Made by a program: the position numbers and the translations under genes
DNA from: DFXE01 sp032054765
GTDB lineage: Bacteria > Bacteroidota > Bacteroidia > Bacteroidales > Tannerellaceae
Reading direction: 5' to 3'
Assembly: GCA_032054765.1 (NCBI GenBank)
Contig: DAMBSC010000017.1
Span: 1 to 64,000 of the forward strand
Length of the DNA stretch: 64,000 bases
Part shown: positions 1-8,293 of the stretch, one piece after another
Layout: each line of letters starts with the position of its first letter
How positions within the stretch are numbered: position 1 is the stretch's first letter
The notes under the pieces: model-generated
Databases searched by the model: none
What the model was told of the DNA's origin: nothing
The model's input: the letters and a program-made list of their open reading frames with translations, nothing else

Positions 1-154
1 CATTACTCTTCTACAACTTAATATTAACCGTCCAACTTTTTGGGTGCAGTTCACTCATGCTTCGGGCGAGCGTATTTAGTGCAAAAAATTTTGTCTGTAT
101 CACATCTCTGACCTTTTGCCGCCAATACGAAACAAAAAACAGCCGATCTGACGG
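1..154. other. left edge, no supported gene
   Basis: No convincing gene is seen here. A 64-codon reading frame on the minus strand overlaps the start of the membrane protein gene on the plus strand. Its end does not resemble a family I can name, so it may be chance or the tail of a lost gene. The upstream context of the first plus-strand gene is outside the window. Confidence 0.3.
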
Positions 155-175
155 ATGCCGCAGAAAAAAAAAGTC

Positions 176-442
176 ATGGAAAAGAGAAACGATAGAACGA
201 AACAAAAGAACAACCTCACCTCTGGAATTAACATAAAATTGGTGCTTAGGTTACTGTGTTTAGTAGTATGTATATGGCTTCTGACAAAAGTCAGTCCTGT
301 CCTATGGTCACTTATGGGACTGGTGGTCATATACTGCTTTGTACGCTTTCTGATTAAATGCGTATTCAGACTGATAGGCTTACTCATATCTGTTTTTCTT
401 TTCTTGCTTATCGCTTCATTAATCGTAGTATTCCTTTTCTAA
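176..442 (+). CDS. small hydrophobic membrane protein
   Basis: Unrecognised protein of 88 residues. About 20 basic and polar residues (MEKRNDRTKQKNN...) come first, followed by two or three hydrophobic stretches that almost fill the rest, so it should be an inner-membrane protein with a cytoplasmic N-terminus. An in-frame ATG at 155 would add seven residues; I prefer 176 because an A-rich stretch lies directly upstream. It is the first of four plus-strand genes ending with the PcfJ-like gene and probably belongs to the mobile-element backbone. No function can be assigned. Confidence 0.55.
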   Translation: MEKRNDRTKQKNNLTSGINIKLVLRLLCLVVCIWLLTKVSPVLWSLMGLVVIYCFVRFLIKCVFRLIGLLISVFLFLLIASLIVVFLF

Positions 443-453
443 AACTTACCATT

Positions 454-696
454 ATGACAGCAGTATTATCAGAGAAAAAAGACATCCAACAATCTCCAAC
501 CCTACATTTTGAGATAGTTGATTATTCTGAAAAGGCAATAGCCTTATTCGGAGACACTAAAGAAATCAAAGACTTACTTAAAGCTATGGGTGGAAAATTC
601 AATCCCCGATTAACCTACAATGGAGGTAAAAGAGCAGGATGGATATTCGGACTATCAAAACGAGGAGAACTAAATACAATCATCAACTTAAAATAA
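454..696 (+). CDS. small protein with GGKFN...GWIF motif
   Basis: An 80-residue protein starting at ATG 454, twelve bases after the previous stop. The longer open frame back to 358 overlaps the membrane protein gene and is rejected. Residues about 40-70 read KAMGGKFNPRL...GKRAGWIFGLSKR, a pattern I associate with small plasmid and phage-borne proteins of Bacteroidota, sometimes fused to nucleic-acid-handling domains. It lies 8 bp before the PcfK-like gene and is probably co-transcribed with it. The biochemical role is unknown. Confidence 0.6.
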   Translation: MTAVLSEKKDIQQSPTLHFEIVDYSEKAIALFGDTKEIKDLLKAMGGKFNPRLTYNGGKRAGWIFGLSKRGELNTIINLK

Positions 697-704
697 GAAA
701 CGCT

Positions 705-1115
705 ATGAAAGGAACAGATATTTTCAAGAGAACAATACATACCTATTTAGTGAAACGTGCTGCAAACGATGAACTGTTTGCTGATAAATATGCTAATCCC
801 GACAAGAACATAGATGATTGCTGTACTTACATCCTTAATCAAGTACAGAAAAGCGGTTGCAATGGTTTTGCTGACGATGAGATTTACTCAATGGCGGTGC
901 ACTACTATGATGAAGATAATATCGAAGTAGGCAAGCCAATGAACGCACATGTAGTAGTTAACCATGTAGTAGAACTGACCGCAGAAGAAAAAGAACAGGC
1001 TCGTAAAGATGCCATACAAAAAGCGCAGGACGAAGCATACAGGAAAATGACACAGCCTGTAAAGAAAACGAAGAAAGTAACACTTAATCCCCAACCCAGT
1101 TTATTTAATTTTTAA
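705..1115 (+). CDS. PcfK-like protein
   Basis: A 136-residue protein beginning MKGTDIFKRTIHTYL, with an N-terminal half typical of the PcfK-like family (first described on enterococcal plasmid pCF10) and a charged, coiled-coil-prone C-terminal half (AEEKEQARKDAIQKAQDEA) ending in PSLFNF. The start at 705 is chosen over an upstream in-frame extension that overlaps the previous gene. PcfK-like genes usually lie directly before PcfJ-like genes, as here (11-bp gap). The role in transfer or maintenance is not established; the assignment rests on sequence pattern and the pairing. Confidence 0.75.
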   Translation: MKGTDIFKRTIHTYLVKRAANDELFADKYANPDKNIDDCCTYILNQVQKSGCNGFADDEIYSMAVHYYDEDNIEVGKPMNAHVVVNHVVELTAEEKEQARKDAIQKAQDEAYRKMTQPVKKTKKVTLNPQPSLFNF

Positions 1116-1126
1116 TCCATTGACCT

Positions 1127-2425
1127 ATGAAACCGCAAAATAAATTCCAAGCACAAGTATTAGAAGCAAGTAAAACCCTGCCTAAACTCACAAAAGAGCA
1201 GATAGAATGGGGTTACAAGAACGGCATAGACCATATCGGACACCGAACAGAAAAAGGTGTGATAACCTGTACTAAATGCGGTCATTCGTGGCAAGACGCA
1301 GGATATTTAGTATCTATCCTGACAGATTGCACCTGCCCTGAATGCAATACAAAACTAAAGGTAGAAACCACCAGGAAACGAAATTTCAACAGCCGTTACT
1401 ATATGACTGTGATAACTACACACAAAGGATATCAGGTATTGCGAACCATAGTGTTGTTTTGTTCGGTAAAAGTCAGAGAAACCGCCAAATATGGCTATTC
1501 GGAAGTTATGCAACGATGGATAGAACCAAGCGGAAAGAAGCATTGCACATTTGCAAAACTCCGTCAGGCAATGGGGAATTGTTACATTGATTCGTGGATA
1601 TACGGCACTCCCTTGGAACTACGTAGCGAGAACGCCAATAACAAGTTTTATATGAATGTTTATGACAAAATCCACACGGGCGTTATCTATCCACGTCAAA
1701 AACTTATTCCCGAGCTAAGACGAACAGGTTACAAAAAGGCATTATACGGGCAAAAGCCGTTAGACCTATTCCGTATTTTACTCTCCGACAGTAGAGCAGA
1801 AACCCTGTTAAAGGCAGGACAAACCAAACTATTGAAACGATTACTCGATATGGGTTGGCAAAAGAATATCGACAACTATTGGGCATCTATTCGCATCTGT
1901 ATCCGCAACGGCTATAAAATCAAAGATGCTACACTTTGGTGTGATTATATAGACTTCTTACATTTTTTCAGAAAAGACCTGCATAATGCGAAATATGTAT
2001 GCCCAACAGACCTACACGCAGAACATGACAGATATATGAAGAAGAAAGCAAAAGCCGATGCACAGCAGGAACTCGAAAAGCAACTTGAAAAAGAAGTCGA
2101 GTACAGGAAAGCAAAAGAGAAATTCTTTGGGCTGATATTTTCGGACGGGCTTATCCATATCCGTGTACTTGAAAGCGTAGCAGAAATCATATTGGAGGGT
2201 AAAATAATGCATCATTGTGTAGGCGGTTATCATTCAAAGACTGATAGTCTTATACTATCCGCTTGTATTGGAGGCGAACGGATTGAAACCATAGAAATAT
2301 CCCTCTCCCAACTACGGGTAATCCAATCCAGAGGTGTATGCAACAAAAACACACAGTACCACAATCAGATAATAGACCTTGTAAACAGGAATATAGCTCT
2401 TATCAAACAGAGATTAGCAGCATAA
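1127..2425 (+). CDS. PcfJ-like protein
   Basis: A 432-residue PcfJ-like protein. A zinc-ribbon-like cysteine set lies near residues 48-75 (CTKCGHSW ... CTCPECN). A lysine/glutamate-rich helix occupies about 305-335. The conserved PcfJ C-terminal domain follows, with MHHCVGGYHSK and VIQSRGVCN near residues 360-410. The family is common on conjugative elements of Firmicutes and Bacteroidota, but its activity is unknown; the Cys/His pairs suggest metal or nucleic-acid binding. It is the last gene of the pcfK-pcfJ cluster and directly precedes cargo with its own promoter. Confidence 0.8.
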   Translation: MKPQNKFQAQVLEASKTLPKLTKEQIEWGYKNGIDHIGHRTEKGVITCTKCGHSWQDAGYLVSILTDCTCPECNTKLKVETTRKRNFNSRYYMTVITTHKGYQVLRTIVLFCSVKVRETAKYGYSEVMQRWIEPSGKKHCTFAKLRQAMGNCYIDSWIYGTPLELRSENANNKFYMNVYDKIHTGVIYPRQKLIPELRRTGYKKALYGQKPLDLFRILLSDSRAETLLKAGQTKLLKRLLDMGWQKNIDNYWASIRICIRNGYKIKDATLWCDYIDFLHFFRKDLHNAKYVCPTDLHAEHDRYMKKKAKADAQQELEKQLEKEVEYRKAKEKFFGLIFSDGLIHIRVLESVAEIILEGKIMHHCVGGYHSKTDSLILSACIGGERIETIEISLSQLRVIQSRGVCNKNTQYHNQIIDLVNRNIALIKQRLAA

Positions 2426-2447
2426 ATTTAAAAGCTGCTGACATAAG

Positions 2448-2473
2448 GTTGTCGTTCCTATGATATATCTTTG
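2448..2473 (+). promoter_or_regulatory. promoter of the VOC gene
   Basis: A TATCTTTG element at 2466-2473 matches the Bacteroidota -7 consensus TAnnTTTG, with a TTGTCG-like sequence about 12-17 bases upstream. It lies 27 bases before the VOC start codon. Confidence 0.5.
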
Positions 2474-2500
2474 CAAGGTAACTAATAAATATCAGACAAT

Positions 2501-2923
2501 ATGAAACTTACATCTTACCTTATTTTCAATGGACAAGCCGAAGAAGCGGCTAACTTTTATGCTAATGTTTTGGGTGGTAAAGTGGAAAACCTTTACCGAT
2601 ACGACTCCATGCCCCCTTGCCCGGAAATGCCAATCCCCGAAGAATGCAAACAAATGATTATGCATTGCTGCATCATCTTCCCCGGAGGCTCGATGAGTGT
2701 TGCCGATACCTTACCACATGATAAACGTGACTTCGGAAACAAAGGACACATGATGACACTTGATTGCGATTCCATTGCTCAGGCCGAAGAAGTCTATGCG
2801 AAATTAACGGAAGGCGCACAAAAGATAGAATGCGAACTTGCCGAAGCCTTTTTTGCAAAACGATATGCCGAAGTAGTTGACCGGTTTGGCGTGCTTTGGG
2901 CGATCATGTACGACGAGAATTAA
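2501..2923 (+). CDS. PhnB-like VOC family protein
   Basis: A 140-residue single-domain protein of the vicinal oxygen chelate superfamily, closest in layout to PhnB-like proteins: N-terminal YLIFNGQAEEAANFYANVLGG, a central HCCIIFPGGSMSVAD strand, and a C-terminal VVDRFGVLWAIMYDE segment. Members bind metal or small ligands; the substrate cannot be told from sequence. It has its own promoter and a terminator downstream, so it is probably monocistronic. It begins the cargo block that separates pcfJ from the tra operon. Confidence 0.8.
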   Translation: MKLTSYLIFNGQAEEAANFYANVLGGKVENLYRYDSMPPCPEMPIPEECKQMIMHCCIIFPGGSMSVADTLPHDKRDFGNKGHMMTLDCDSIAQAEEVYAKLTEGAQKIECELAEAFFAKRYAEVVDRFGVLWAIMYDEN

Positions 2924-2967
2924 GCCAAATGCTGATAGGACTAGATAAGTTGTAACAATAAAATAAG

Positions 2968-3002
2968 GATTGTGCTTTTTTACGGGGCACAGTTCTTTTT
3001 TC
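2968..3002 (+). terminator. rho-independent terminator after the VOC gene
   Basis: Arms GGATTGTGC (2968-2976) and GCACAGTTC (2988-2996) form a nine-pair stem with two G-U pairs, followed by a run of six T. Confidence 0.65.
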
Positions 3003-3102
3003 CGTAAAATGCACTTATTCCTAACCCGATGAAGCCGCTTTATAACCTGATTGAGTGGACATTGGAGAATGTAGATGAAATAACAGGTGTCTGAAATCAA
3101 AC

Positions 3103-3543
3103 TCATGCAATTTTTTCACATCCCCCCTTTAACTGTTCCAGCGATTCCTCCATTCCCCTTTCCAAAACCTTATTGAATGTCTTTTTAAATAACCCCACTA
3201 AAAACCCCTCCAGGCTTTCCTGCACAAAAACCTCTGTTTTGCCATTCATATCTTTCAATGTCCAGTTGTGGATAGCGTAAGAACCGATAGTTTTTCCTGT
3301 CCATCCGAAACTGGTGAAAGGCTCGACTGTATGGAGAATCGAGTGGAATTTCAAACCTCCCGATTTCCAGTCGAAGCTGGTTCCGGCAGCGAGGGCTCCA
3401 TTGATCTTTGAACAGGATACGGCCGTTTGCCAATCCGGCCAGTGATCGATGTCGGTTAATACCGACCAAACCTTTTCTATTCCCGAATTGATGATAATTT
3501 TGCGGCTACATTTCACGGGGGCTTTGGCATTTATCTTCTTCAT
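3103..3543 (-). CDS. SRPBCC family protein
   Basis: A 146-residue START-like / polyketide-cyclase-type protein. The typical opening strand and helix SRKIIINSGIEKVWSVLTDIDHWPDW is followed by a pattern of beta strands and a long C-terminal helix ending ESLEQLKGG. Such proteins form a hydrophobic ligand cavity. I start at ATG 3543 because the longer frame uses TTG. It is downstream of a Crp/Fnr gene on the same strand, with a TAATTTTG promoter element and an FNR-box-like palindrome between them, so it is a likely target of that regulator. Confidence 0.75.
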   Translation of the reverse strand: MKKINAKAPVKCSRKIIINSGIEKVWSVLTDIDHWPDWQTAVSCSKINGALAAGTSFDWKSGGLKFHSILHTVEPFTSFGWTGKTIGSYAIHNWTLKDMNGKTEVFVQESLEGFLVGLFKKTFNKVLERGMEESLEQLKGGCEKIA

Positions 3544-3571
3544 TTGCAATTACATTTTAATTAATACACTG

Positions 3572-3616
3572 CAAAATTAGAGCGAAACCCACCCCTTTGC
3601 TCTTGATAAAAATCAA
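3572..3616 (-). promoter_or_regulatory. promoter with FNR-box-like operator
   Basis: On the minus strand TAATTTTG (3572-3579) fits TAnnTTTG. Upstream, TTGATAAAAATCAA (3603-3616) is a perfect match to the palindromic FNR/Crp-type consensus TTGATnnnnATCAA, centred roughly 43 bases before the expected transcription start, the class II activator position. The palindrome lies just after the stop of the neighbouring Crp/Fnr gene. Confidence 0.65.
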
Positions 3617-3619
3617 GAA

Positions 3620-4189
3620 TTAAACGCCTGTCCTGTTTCTTAACCTGCTTAATGTTTCGGGAGTCATGCCCAACATGGAGGCAATATATTGCAGCGGTAC
3701 CTGATTAAATAATTCCTTGTTGGCATTGAAAAAGTGCAGATACCTCTCTTCCGCACTCATGGAGAGGTGCATCATTACCCGGTCTTCCAGTATGTTGAAG
3801 CATTTAGCAATAAATTTGCTCTCCAAATCCTCCCAGTCAGGTATGGCTTCTTTAATTTTGCGGTAGTCGGCTTGTTCAAGCACATATATTTCGCAATCGG
3901 TGATGGCTTGCAGACTCCATTTGGCGGGTTGGCGAAAGATAAAGCTGGAAATATCCACCACAAAAGAACTTTTTGTGGCTATCCATTTAGTGACTTCTTT
4001 ATTATTGACGCTGGTATATTCCCGGAGTATCCCGGTTTTAACAAATCCCAGTTTGTCGGCATAGCGGCCTTCTTTCTGAAAGAAACTTCCTTTTTCGAGG
4101 GCGACCAACTTAAAGAAAGAGTTAATCAGCTTCAATTCTTCAACCGTTCCGCCAAAATATGGTCTGATGTATTTTTCTATTTCAGTCAT
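3620..4189 (-). CDS. Crp/Fnr family transcriptional regulator
   Basis: A 189-residue regulator: an N-terminal cyclic-nucleotide-binding-like beta-barrel (about 20-110) and a C-terminal winged helix whose recognition segment reads QYIASMLGMTPETLSRLR. It lacks the N-terminal cysteine cluster of the oxygen sensor Fnr, so its signal is unknown. It sits between a spondin-like lipoprotein gene (25 bp upstream) and an SRPBCC gene, all on the minus strand. The FNR-box-like palindrome 4 bp beyond its stop suggests that it controls the SRPBCC gene. Confidence 0.85.
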   Translation of the reverse strand: MTEIEKYIRPYFGGTVEELKLINSFFKLVALEKGSFFQKEGRYADKLGFVKTGILREYTSVNNKEVTKWIATKSSFVVDISSFIFRQPAKWSLQAITDCEIYVLEQADYRKIKEAIPDWEDLESKFIAKCFNILEDRVMMHLSMSAEERYLHFFNANKELFNQVPLQYIASMLGMTPETLSRLRNRTGV

Positions 4190-4214
4190 TTATGGAGTTT
4201 AACCGTCAGCATTA

Positions 4215-5342
4215 TTATTTAATACTTACCCTTACCACCTGCTCTGCACGAGGCATATCATTTCCGGAGATACTTATATCCGAGGTGATATTATTCCTTT
4301 GTAACGCATCAACGGGCGTATTATTTTGCATGATGGAGGAGTGCCCCATCATGGCCGCGAACGCTATCTTTTCGCCCGGCCGGGCGTTATAAGAGGTTTC
4401 GGCTGTCTCCCCGGGTTTGGTGAACGATGAGATTGTATGTACACTCTTTACATCCGGATTATTCTCCATGGCCTTTTTCAGGTTATCCAAGTTTCCGGAT
4501 TGCGCCCAGTCTTGCGTATTGGTATTCATTTCGTTTGCGATGGTTGCCGCAAGAGGATTCCGGTCGCCTTTATAGACAACGACGATAACCGGCGAAAGGG
4601 CTGTGAAAGCACCTGTGTTGGCGGCCAGCTTATCGGCCAAGGGCTGGTTATTGCCTCTTTCGGCCAGGGCGACCAGCTCGGTGCCTGCCTTCTGACCAGC
4701 GTCGAAAAGGGGTTTTTCATTTACGGGTTTGCCGTCGAAAGCATTGGATACGGCCCATACTCCGGTTGAGAATGGCGTCTGCACCTTTGTGGCATTCGTA
4801 TTGTTGCGCATGGTGAGTGTGAAGCGCGAATCGGCAGCGTCATACGCCAGGTTCAGCTTCATCATTTCGCCTGCCGAAGGGTAATCGTAAGTTCCGTCCT
4901 TACCATTTATTTCCGTCACCTGCCAGTCTTCATCTTCGCGAGGCTGACCTTTTTTACCTCGGCGCGGGTCGTTATTCTTTTTTGTTCCGGCATCCCATAG
5001 TTTCACCTGGTCGGAGATGTCGCCCGTAACGGGGTTTCCATTGCTTTCGAAGAGCTTAATGCCGGGATTTTGTGGCGCGAAGAAGAGGTCCCAGGAGTTT
5101 CCGTACATGGTGGCAAACATCAGGGTTTGTCCTTTCATGGCGTTGAAAGTGATTTGTATCTCTTGTCCGGGCATTACTTCGACGTTGCTTCCCTCGGCCT
5201 GGAAGGTACCGCTTTGCGCGTAATCTTTCACTGAACTGATGTTCTCAAAGGTGATGGTTCTTTTTTCTCCTTCGCTGTTGCACGAAGCCAGCAGCGCGCT
5301 CAGGGCGGCAAACAGAAGGAGGGGTAATGTTCTTTTTTTCAT
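4215..5342 (-). CDS. spondin-domain lipoprotein
   Basis: A 375-residue lipoprotein. MKKRTLPLLLFAALSALLASC is a lipoprotein signal with the lipobox ending at Cys21. Two similar spondin-N-like halves follow. The first (about 35-190) begins ITFENISS; the second (from about 200) contains SPVIVVVYKGDRNPL and ends in EQVVRVSIK. ATG 5342 is preferred over 5372, which would put ten residues before the signal. Probably an outer-membrane or periplasmic protein of unknown role. Its 3' end is 25 bp from the Crp/Fnr gene, so the two may be co-transcribed. Confidence 0.75.
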   Translation of the reverse strand: MKKRTLPLLLFAALSALLASCNSEGEKRTITFENISSVKDYAQSGTFQAEGSNVEVMPGQEIQITFNAMKGQTLMFATMYGNSWDLFFAPQNPGIKLFESNGNPVTGDISDQVKLWDAGTKKNNDPRRGKKGQPREDEDWQVTEINGKDGTYDYPSAGEMMKLNLAYDAADSRFTLTMRNNTNATKVQTPFSTGVWAVSNAFDGKPVNEKPLFDAGQKAGTELVALAERGNNQPLADKLAANTGAFTALSPVIVVVYKGDRNPLAATIANEMNTNTQDWAQSGNLDNLKKAMENNPDVKSVHTISSFTKPGETAETSYNARPGEKIAFAAMMGHSSIMQNNTPVDALQRNNITSDISISGNDMPRAEQVVRVSIK

Positions 5343-5357
5343 TGTTATTCTTTTTTT

Positions 5358-5373
5358 ATTGTTGTATAACAAT
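5358..5373. promoter_or_regulatory. 16-bp palindrome before the spondin-like gene
   Basis: ATTGTTGTATAACAAT is a perfect palindrome ending 16 bases before the start codon. Its inner TTGTT-GTAT-AACAA has the same 5-4-5 geometry as the FNR-like box at 3603-3616, so it could be a second operator of the Crp/Fnr protein. The position close to the start would suit repression. Confidence 0.35.
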
Positions 5374-5474
5374 GGCTCGGGATGGTTTGTTTAGGGAACT
5401 ATTCATACCGTTTTTATGTTATCTTTTAAAGAGCATCTGTTTTGAAAATTAGTATTCAGCCAATAGAATAAGAT

Positions 5475-6170
5475 ATGTACTGGTCAATCGTCATCAAACT
5501 CATCATCGGCATGATAGGAGTATTATTATTCCTGCGCATGACCGGCAAAACGCAAATGGCAAACCTCACACCACTCGACACCGTAAACACCATCGTACTT
5601 GGGGCATTGGTGGGTAGCATTATCTATATGCCCGATACCCGTGTGTGGATTCTGGGCTTTGCCATGCTCGTGTGGTTCGTGCTTAATATGCTGGTCAGGC
5701 TGTTATTGCGTATAAACTTCTTCAGTAAACTGATTCACGGTGAACCCGAAACGCTGATTAAGGATGGCAGGATAGACCTTCAAATGCTCAAAAGGAACAA
5801 TCTGGGTATAGACCAGTTTCGGGCGAAGTTGAGGGAAAGCGAAATCTTTTCACTGCTGGATGTTGACGAAGTGGTGTTTGAAACGGATGGCGAATTTACC
5901 ATCATCAAAAAGAGCAAAGGCTCGGAATCTTACCTGTTGATTAGTAACGGCGATATCGTAAAGGAAGAACTAGAGAGTTCGGGACATGATGAAGATTGGC
6001 TGAACAAGCATCTGGGTGAGTTGGGATATGATAAGTATGACGAGTTATTTGCTGCCGAATATACCCCTGAAAGAGGATTTTATGTGATTGATAAGGAAGG
6101 AAACATTATGAATAAAAATAAGGAGGGCGAAGTAAATAAGGTGGATGAGGTGGATAGTATCGTCGGCTAA
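5475..6170 (+). CDS. DUF421 (YetF-like) membrane protein
   Basis: A 231-residue protein of the DUF421 family. Three hydrophobic segments lie in the first 80 residues (IIGMIGVLLFLRMTGKTQ and WILGFAMLVWFVLNML are visible), then the conserved soluble part with HGEPETLIKDGRID, NNLGIDQFRAKLRE and VDEVVFETDGEF around 88-145. The C-terminus is charged and low in complexity. Bacillus relatives (YetF, YdfS and others) are linked to spore germination; the role in Bacteroidota is unknown. It is transcribed divergently from the spondin-like gene across a 130-bp gap. Confidence 0.8.
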   Translation: MYWSIVIKLIIGMIGVLLFLRMTGKTQMANLTPLDTVNTIVLGALVGSIIYMPDTRVWILGFAMLVWFVLNMLVRLLLRINFFSKLIHGEPETLIKDGRIDLQMLKRNNLGIDQFRAKLRESEIFSLLDVDEVVFETDGEFTIIKKSKGSESYLLISNGDIVKEELESSGHDEDWLNKHLGELGYDKYDELFAAEYTPERGFYVIDKEGNIMNKNKEGEVNKVDEVDSIVG

Positions 6171-6237
6171 ACGTGCGCAGTTCGTGGTTGCAAGGTTGCC
6201 TGAGTGGCATTTTGATAGTTTCTTCCTGGGAAATCAA

Positions 6238-7020
6238 TTACAAGTCTTTCAAAACATTCATCCCGTTGATTGCTGCCGGAAAACCTGCATATACTGACAT
6301 TAAGAGCATCACTTCCTTAATTTCATCTTTCGTCAGTCCGATATTTAATCCTGCGCGGATATGAAAATCCAGTTGGGAAGAAGCATTTCCCAGCGTTGTC
6401 AATGCTGCAATGGTGGCTATCTGGCGGTATCTTTTATCGAGGCTTTCCCGCGAATAAATATCACCGTAGCCGTATTCGATGACAAAGCGTACCAGTTCGG
6501 GAGAGAAATTATCGAAAGTTTCTTTCAATAGCCGCTCTTGATTTGCGTCTAATTGGGAAAGATATTCCGAACCTTTTTCGTAGCGTGAAAGACGATCGTT
6601 TACGATGGTTCCTTCTCCCTGCGTATCATTTATGCCCTCTGCTTTGCGTTCTGCCAAGACTTCTTTCAGGGTATTCATGGCGCAGATGGCTTTCGGGAAG
6701 CCCACATAAACGGATAGATGCAGTACCAGTTCTTTTACTTCGGTCACGGTACAGCCGGAGTTTAACGCTCCGTTGAAATGGACTTTCATTTCTGGAACGG
6801 CACGCTGTGCTATCAGTGAGGCGACGGCGGCTACTTCTTTGGATTTGTTATCGAGCAATGGCAAACTGTAAACGTCTCCGAAGGAATATTCTATAATAAA
6901 TCTTCCTAAATCGGGGGAGATATCTTTTAATCCGTTGACTACTCTTTCTCCGGCTTCGCCGTCTATTTCCTGTAATTTGTTCCAACCGCGGGTGTAGCGG
7001 TCGGAAAAATATTTCTTCAT
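6238..7020 (-). CDS. carboxymuconolactone decarboxylase family protein
   Basis: A 260-residue protein with two tandem CMD domains (about 1-125 and 135-260). Each has the helical pattern FIIEYSFGDVYSL / FVIEYGYGDIYSR and a core such as VHFNGALNSGCTVTEVKELV / IRAGLNIGLTKDEIKEVM. No AhpD-type CxxC is present, so a decarboxylase-like or redox-independent role is more likely than alkylhydroperoxidase activity. It overlaps the hydrolase gene by 4 bp and ends a three-gene operon with it and the NTF2-like gene. The set resembles small-molecule detoxification clusters seen beside AraC regulators. Confidence 0.8.
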   Translation of the reverse strand: MKKYFSDRYTRGWNKLQEIDGEAGERVVNGLKDISPDLGRFIIEYSFGDVYSLPLLDNKSKEVAAVASLIAQRAVPEMKVHFNGALNSGCTVTEVKELVLHLSVYVGFPKAICAMNTLKEVLAERKAEGINDTQGEGTIVNDRLSRYEKGSEYLSQLDANQERLLKETFDNFSPELVRFVIEYGYGDIYSRESLDKRYRQIATIAALTTLGNASSQLDFHIRAGLNIGLTKDEIKEVMLLMSVYAGFPAAINGMNVLKDL

Positions 7021-7826
7021 AAGGCGTTATGATTTAAAAAGGCTGTTAGTTCATTGGTAAACAACTGTGCTGCCTCTATCGGTGCATGGTGTCCAACTCC
7101 GGGGATGATTGCTAACGAAGCATTCTGAATCTTGCTTTTCATTTCTTCGGCAATCTCTATGGGGGTAGCATGGTCTTCCGTGCCGACAACAATGAGTGTT
7201 GGACAGGTTATGTTTTCTAATTTTCCGCTGACATCTGTACGGTTGATTACGGCGGCTTCTGTTGCTGGTATCATTGCCTGAAAGTTGTTATTTTTCATTA
7301 CCTGCAATTCTTTTTCACGCAGTGCCGTATGATTAGTAAGAAAATGTTTTCCGACTATTGCTTGTTGGACTCTTTCAATCATCGCTTCAATCTGCCTTTT
7401 ATCGCCGTTGCGAAATACTTCTATTCTTTCTTTCCATAAAGGTATCCGGTCTGGATATTCGGCAAGGTGGCTGCTGCCTACCAATACCAATCGTCCGACC
7501 AATTCCGGATGACTGGCAGCAAGAAGCATAAATACCATTCCGCCTTGAGATAAGCCAACAAGCATCGGTTTCTTAATGTCATTGTCGATTATAAACTTCT
7601 TAAAATCCTCCGCAATATCTTCAAGTGTCCAACCATCGGGATTAAATGTTGATTTTCCGTGAGCGGGCAAATCGAAAGAGTAACAGGTATAGCTTTCCTG
7701 CAAACTTTCAACCTGTGTATCAAAAATAGTATGGTCAACAAACAGACCATGAGCGAAAATAACAGGAATTCCTTCTCCTGTCTGTTGGTAAAAATAATCA
7801 GCTGCTTTTCCTTTATATATAAGCAT
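7017..7826 (-). CDS. alpha/beta hydrolase
   Basis: A 269-residue alpha/beta-hydrolase-fold enzyme. The oxyanion segment IFAHGLFVD is near residue 25; the nucleophile elbow GLSQGG has the catalytic Ser near 94; the acid is in VVGTEDHATP (about 216); and the His is in PGVGHHAPIEA (about 246). All three catalytic residues are therefore present. The family includes 3-oxoadipate enol-lactonase and aromatic ring-cleavage hydrolases, and the neighbouring CMD-domain protein fits that type of chemistry. The substrate remains unknown. It starts 4 bp downstream of the NTF2-like gene. Confidence 0.8.
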   Translation of the reverse strand: MLIYKGKAADYFYQQTGEGIPVIFAHGLFVDHTIFDTQVESLQESYTCYSFDLPAHGKSTFNPDGWTLEDIAEDFKKFIIDNDIKKPMLVGLSQGGMVFMLLAASHPELVGRLVLVGSSHLAEYPDRIPLWKERIEVFRNGDKRQIEAMIERVQQAIVGKHFLTNHTALREKELQVMKNNNFQAMIPATEAAVINRTDVSGKLENITCPTLIVVGTEDHATPIEIAEEMKSKIQNASLAIIPGVGHHAPIEAAQLFTNELTAFLNHNAL

Positions 7827-7830
7827 AAGT

Positions 7831-8226
7831 TTAATCTTTTAAGAATGAAAGGTAAAGGCCGTAAGAATCTTCGAGGATTTTATAACCTGTGATTTTGCTG
7901 TTTTCCAATGTGAATTGAATCATCCAGTCGCTGATTATCAGCTTTTGGGTGGGTTTTACCAAGTGGGTAAAGTTACCTGTAACGAAAACTTTATCATCTG
8001 TCGTAAAGTAATGAATGATATTAAATTCTTTTGGTTCGAAATTCTGAGAAAAGCGGTTGAAAAATGTTGCGATCTGTTCTTTGCCTTCCCATCGTCCGAC
8101 TGTAGGAACATTATTGGAACCTTTTATTGTCCATACGGCGTTATCGCTAATCAGTTCGAATGCTTCCTGTGTTTTACCTGCCAGGAACAGGGAAAAATAC
8201 TTTTGTACGATTTCTAAATTATTCAT
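7831..8226 (-). CDS. NTF2-like (SnoaL-type) protein
   Basis: A 131-residue protein with the NTF2-like cone fold pattern: an N-terminal helix IVQKYFSLFLAGKTQEAFELI, then NAVWTIKG and GRWEGKEQIATFFNRFS, then beta strands ending in IQFTLENSKITGYKILED. Such proteins act as small-molecule isomerases, dehydratases or binding proteins. It is the first gene of the operon with the hydrolase and CMD genes and lies downstream of the AraC regulator gene on the same strand. A TACCTTTG promoter element lies 29-36 bases upstream. Confidence 0.75.
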   Translation of the reverse strand: MNNLEIVQKYFSLFLAGKTQEAFELISDNAVWTIKGSNNVPTVGRWEGKEQIATFFNRFSQNFEPKEFNIIHYFTTDDKVFVTGNFTHLVKPTQKLIISDWMIQFTLENSKITGYKILEDSYGLYLSFLKD

Positions 8227-8254
8227 CTTTTTTGTAGCTGTTTAATTAACAGTA

Positions 8255-8262
8255 CAAAGGTA
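8255..8262 (-). promoter_or_regulatory. -7 element of the NTF2-hydrolase-CMD operon
   Basis: TACCTTTG on the minus strand matches TAnnTTTG. Directly upstream the minus strand holds short CCTAC/CCTAC direct repeats, a plausible AraC-type half-site pair next to the araC-like gene end. Confidence 0.5.
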
Positions 8263-8293
8263 GGGCGATGAGCAGGTGTAGGGGTAGGACTTT

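Noticed and set aside
11..205. Gene on the minus strand at the left edge
   Set aside because: It overlaps the start of a plus-strand gene, has no recognisable similarity I can name, and may be chance; not enough support to list as coding.
3734..4222. Long plus-strand open frame opposite the Crp/Fnr gene
   Set aside because: It is antisense to a clear regulator gene and has no family features; a shadow frame.
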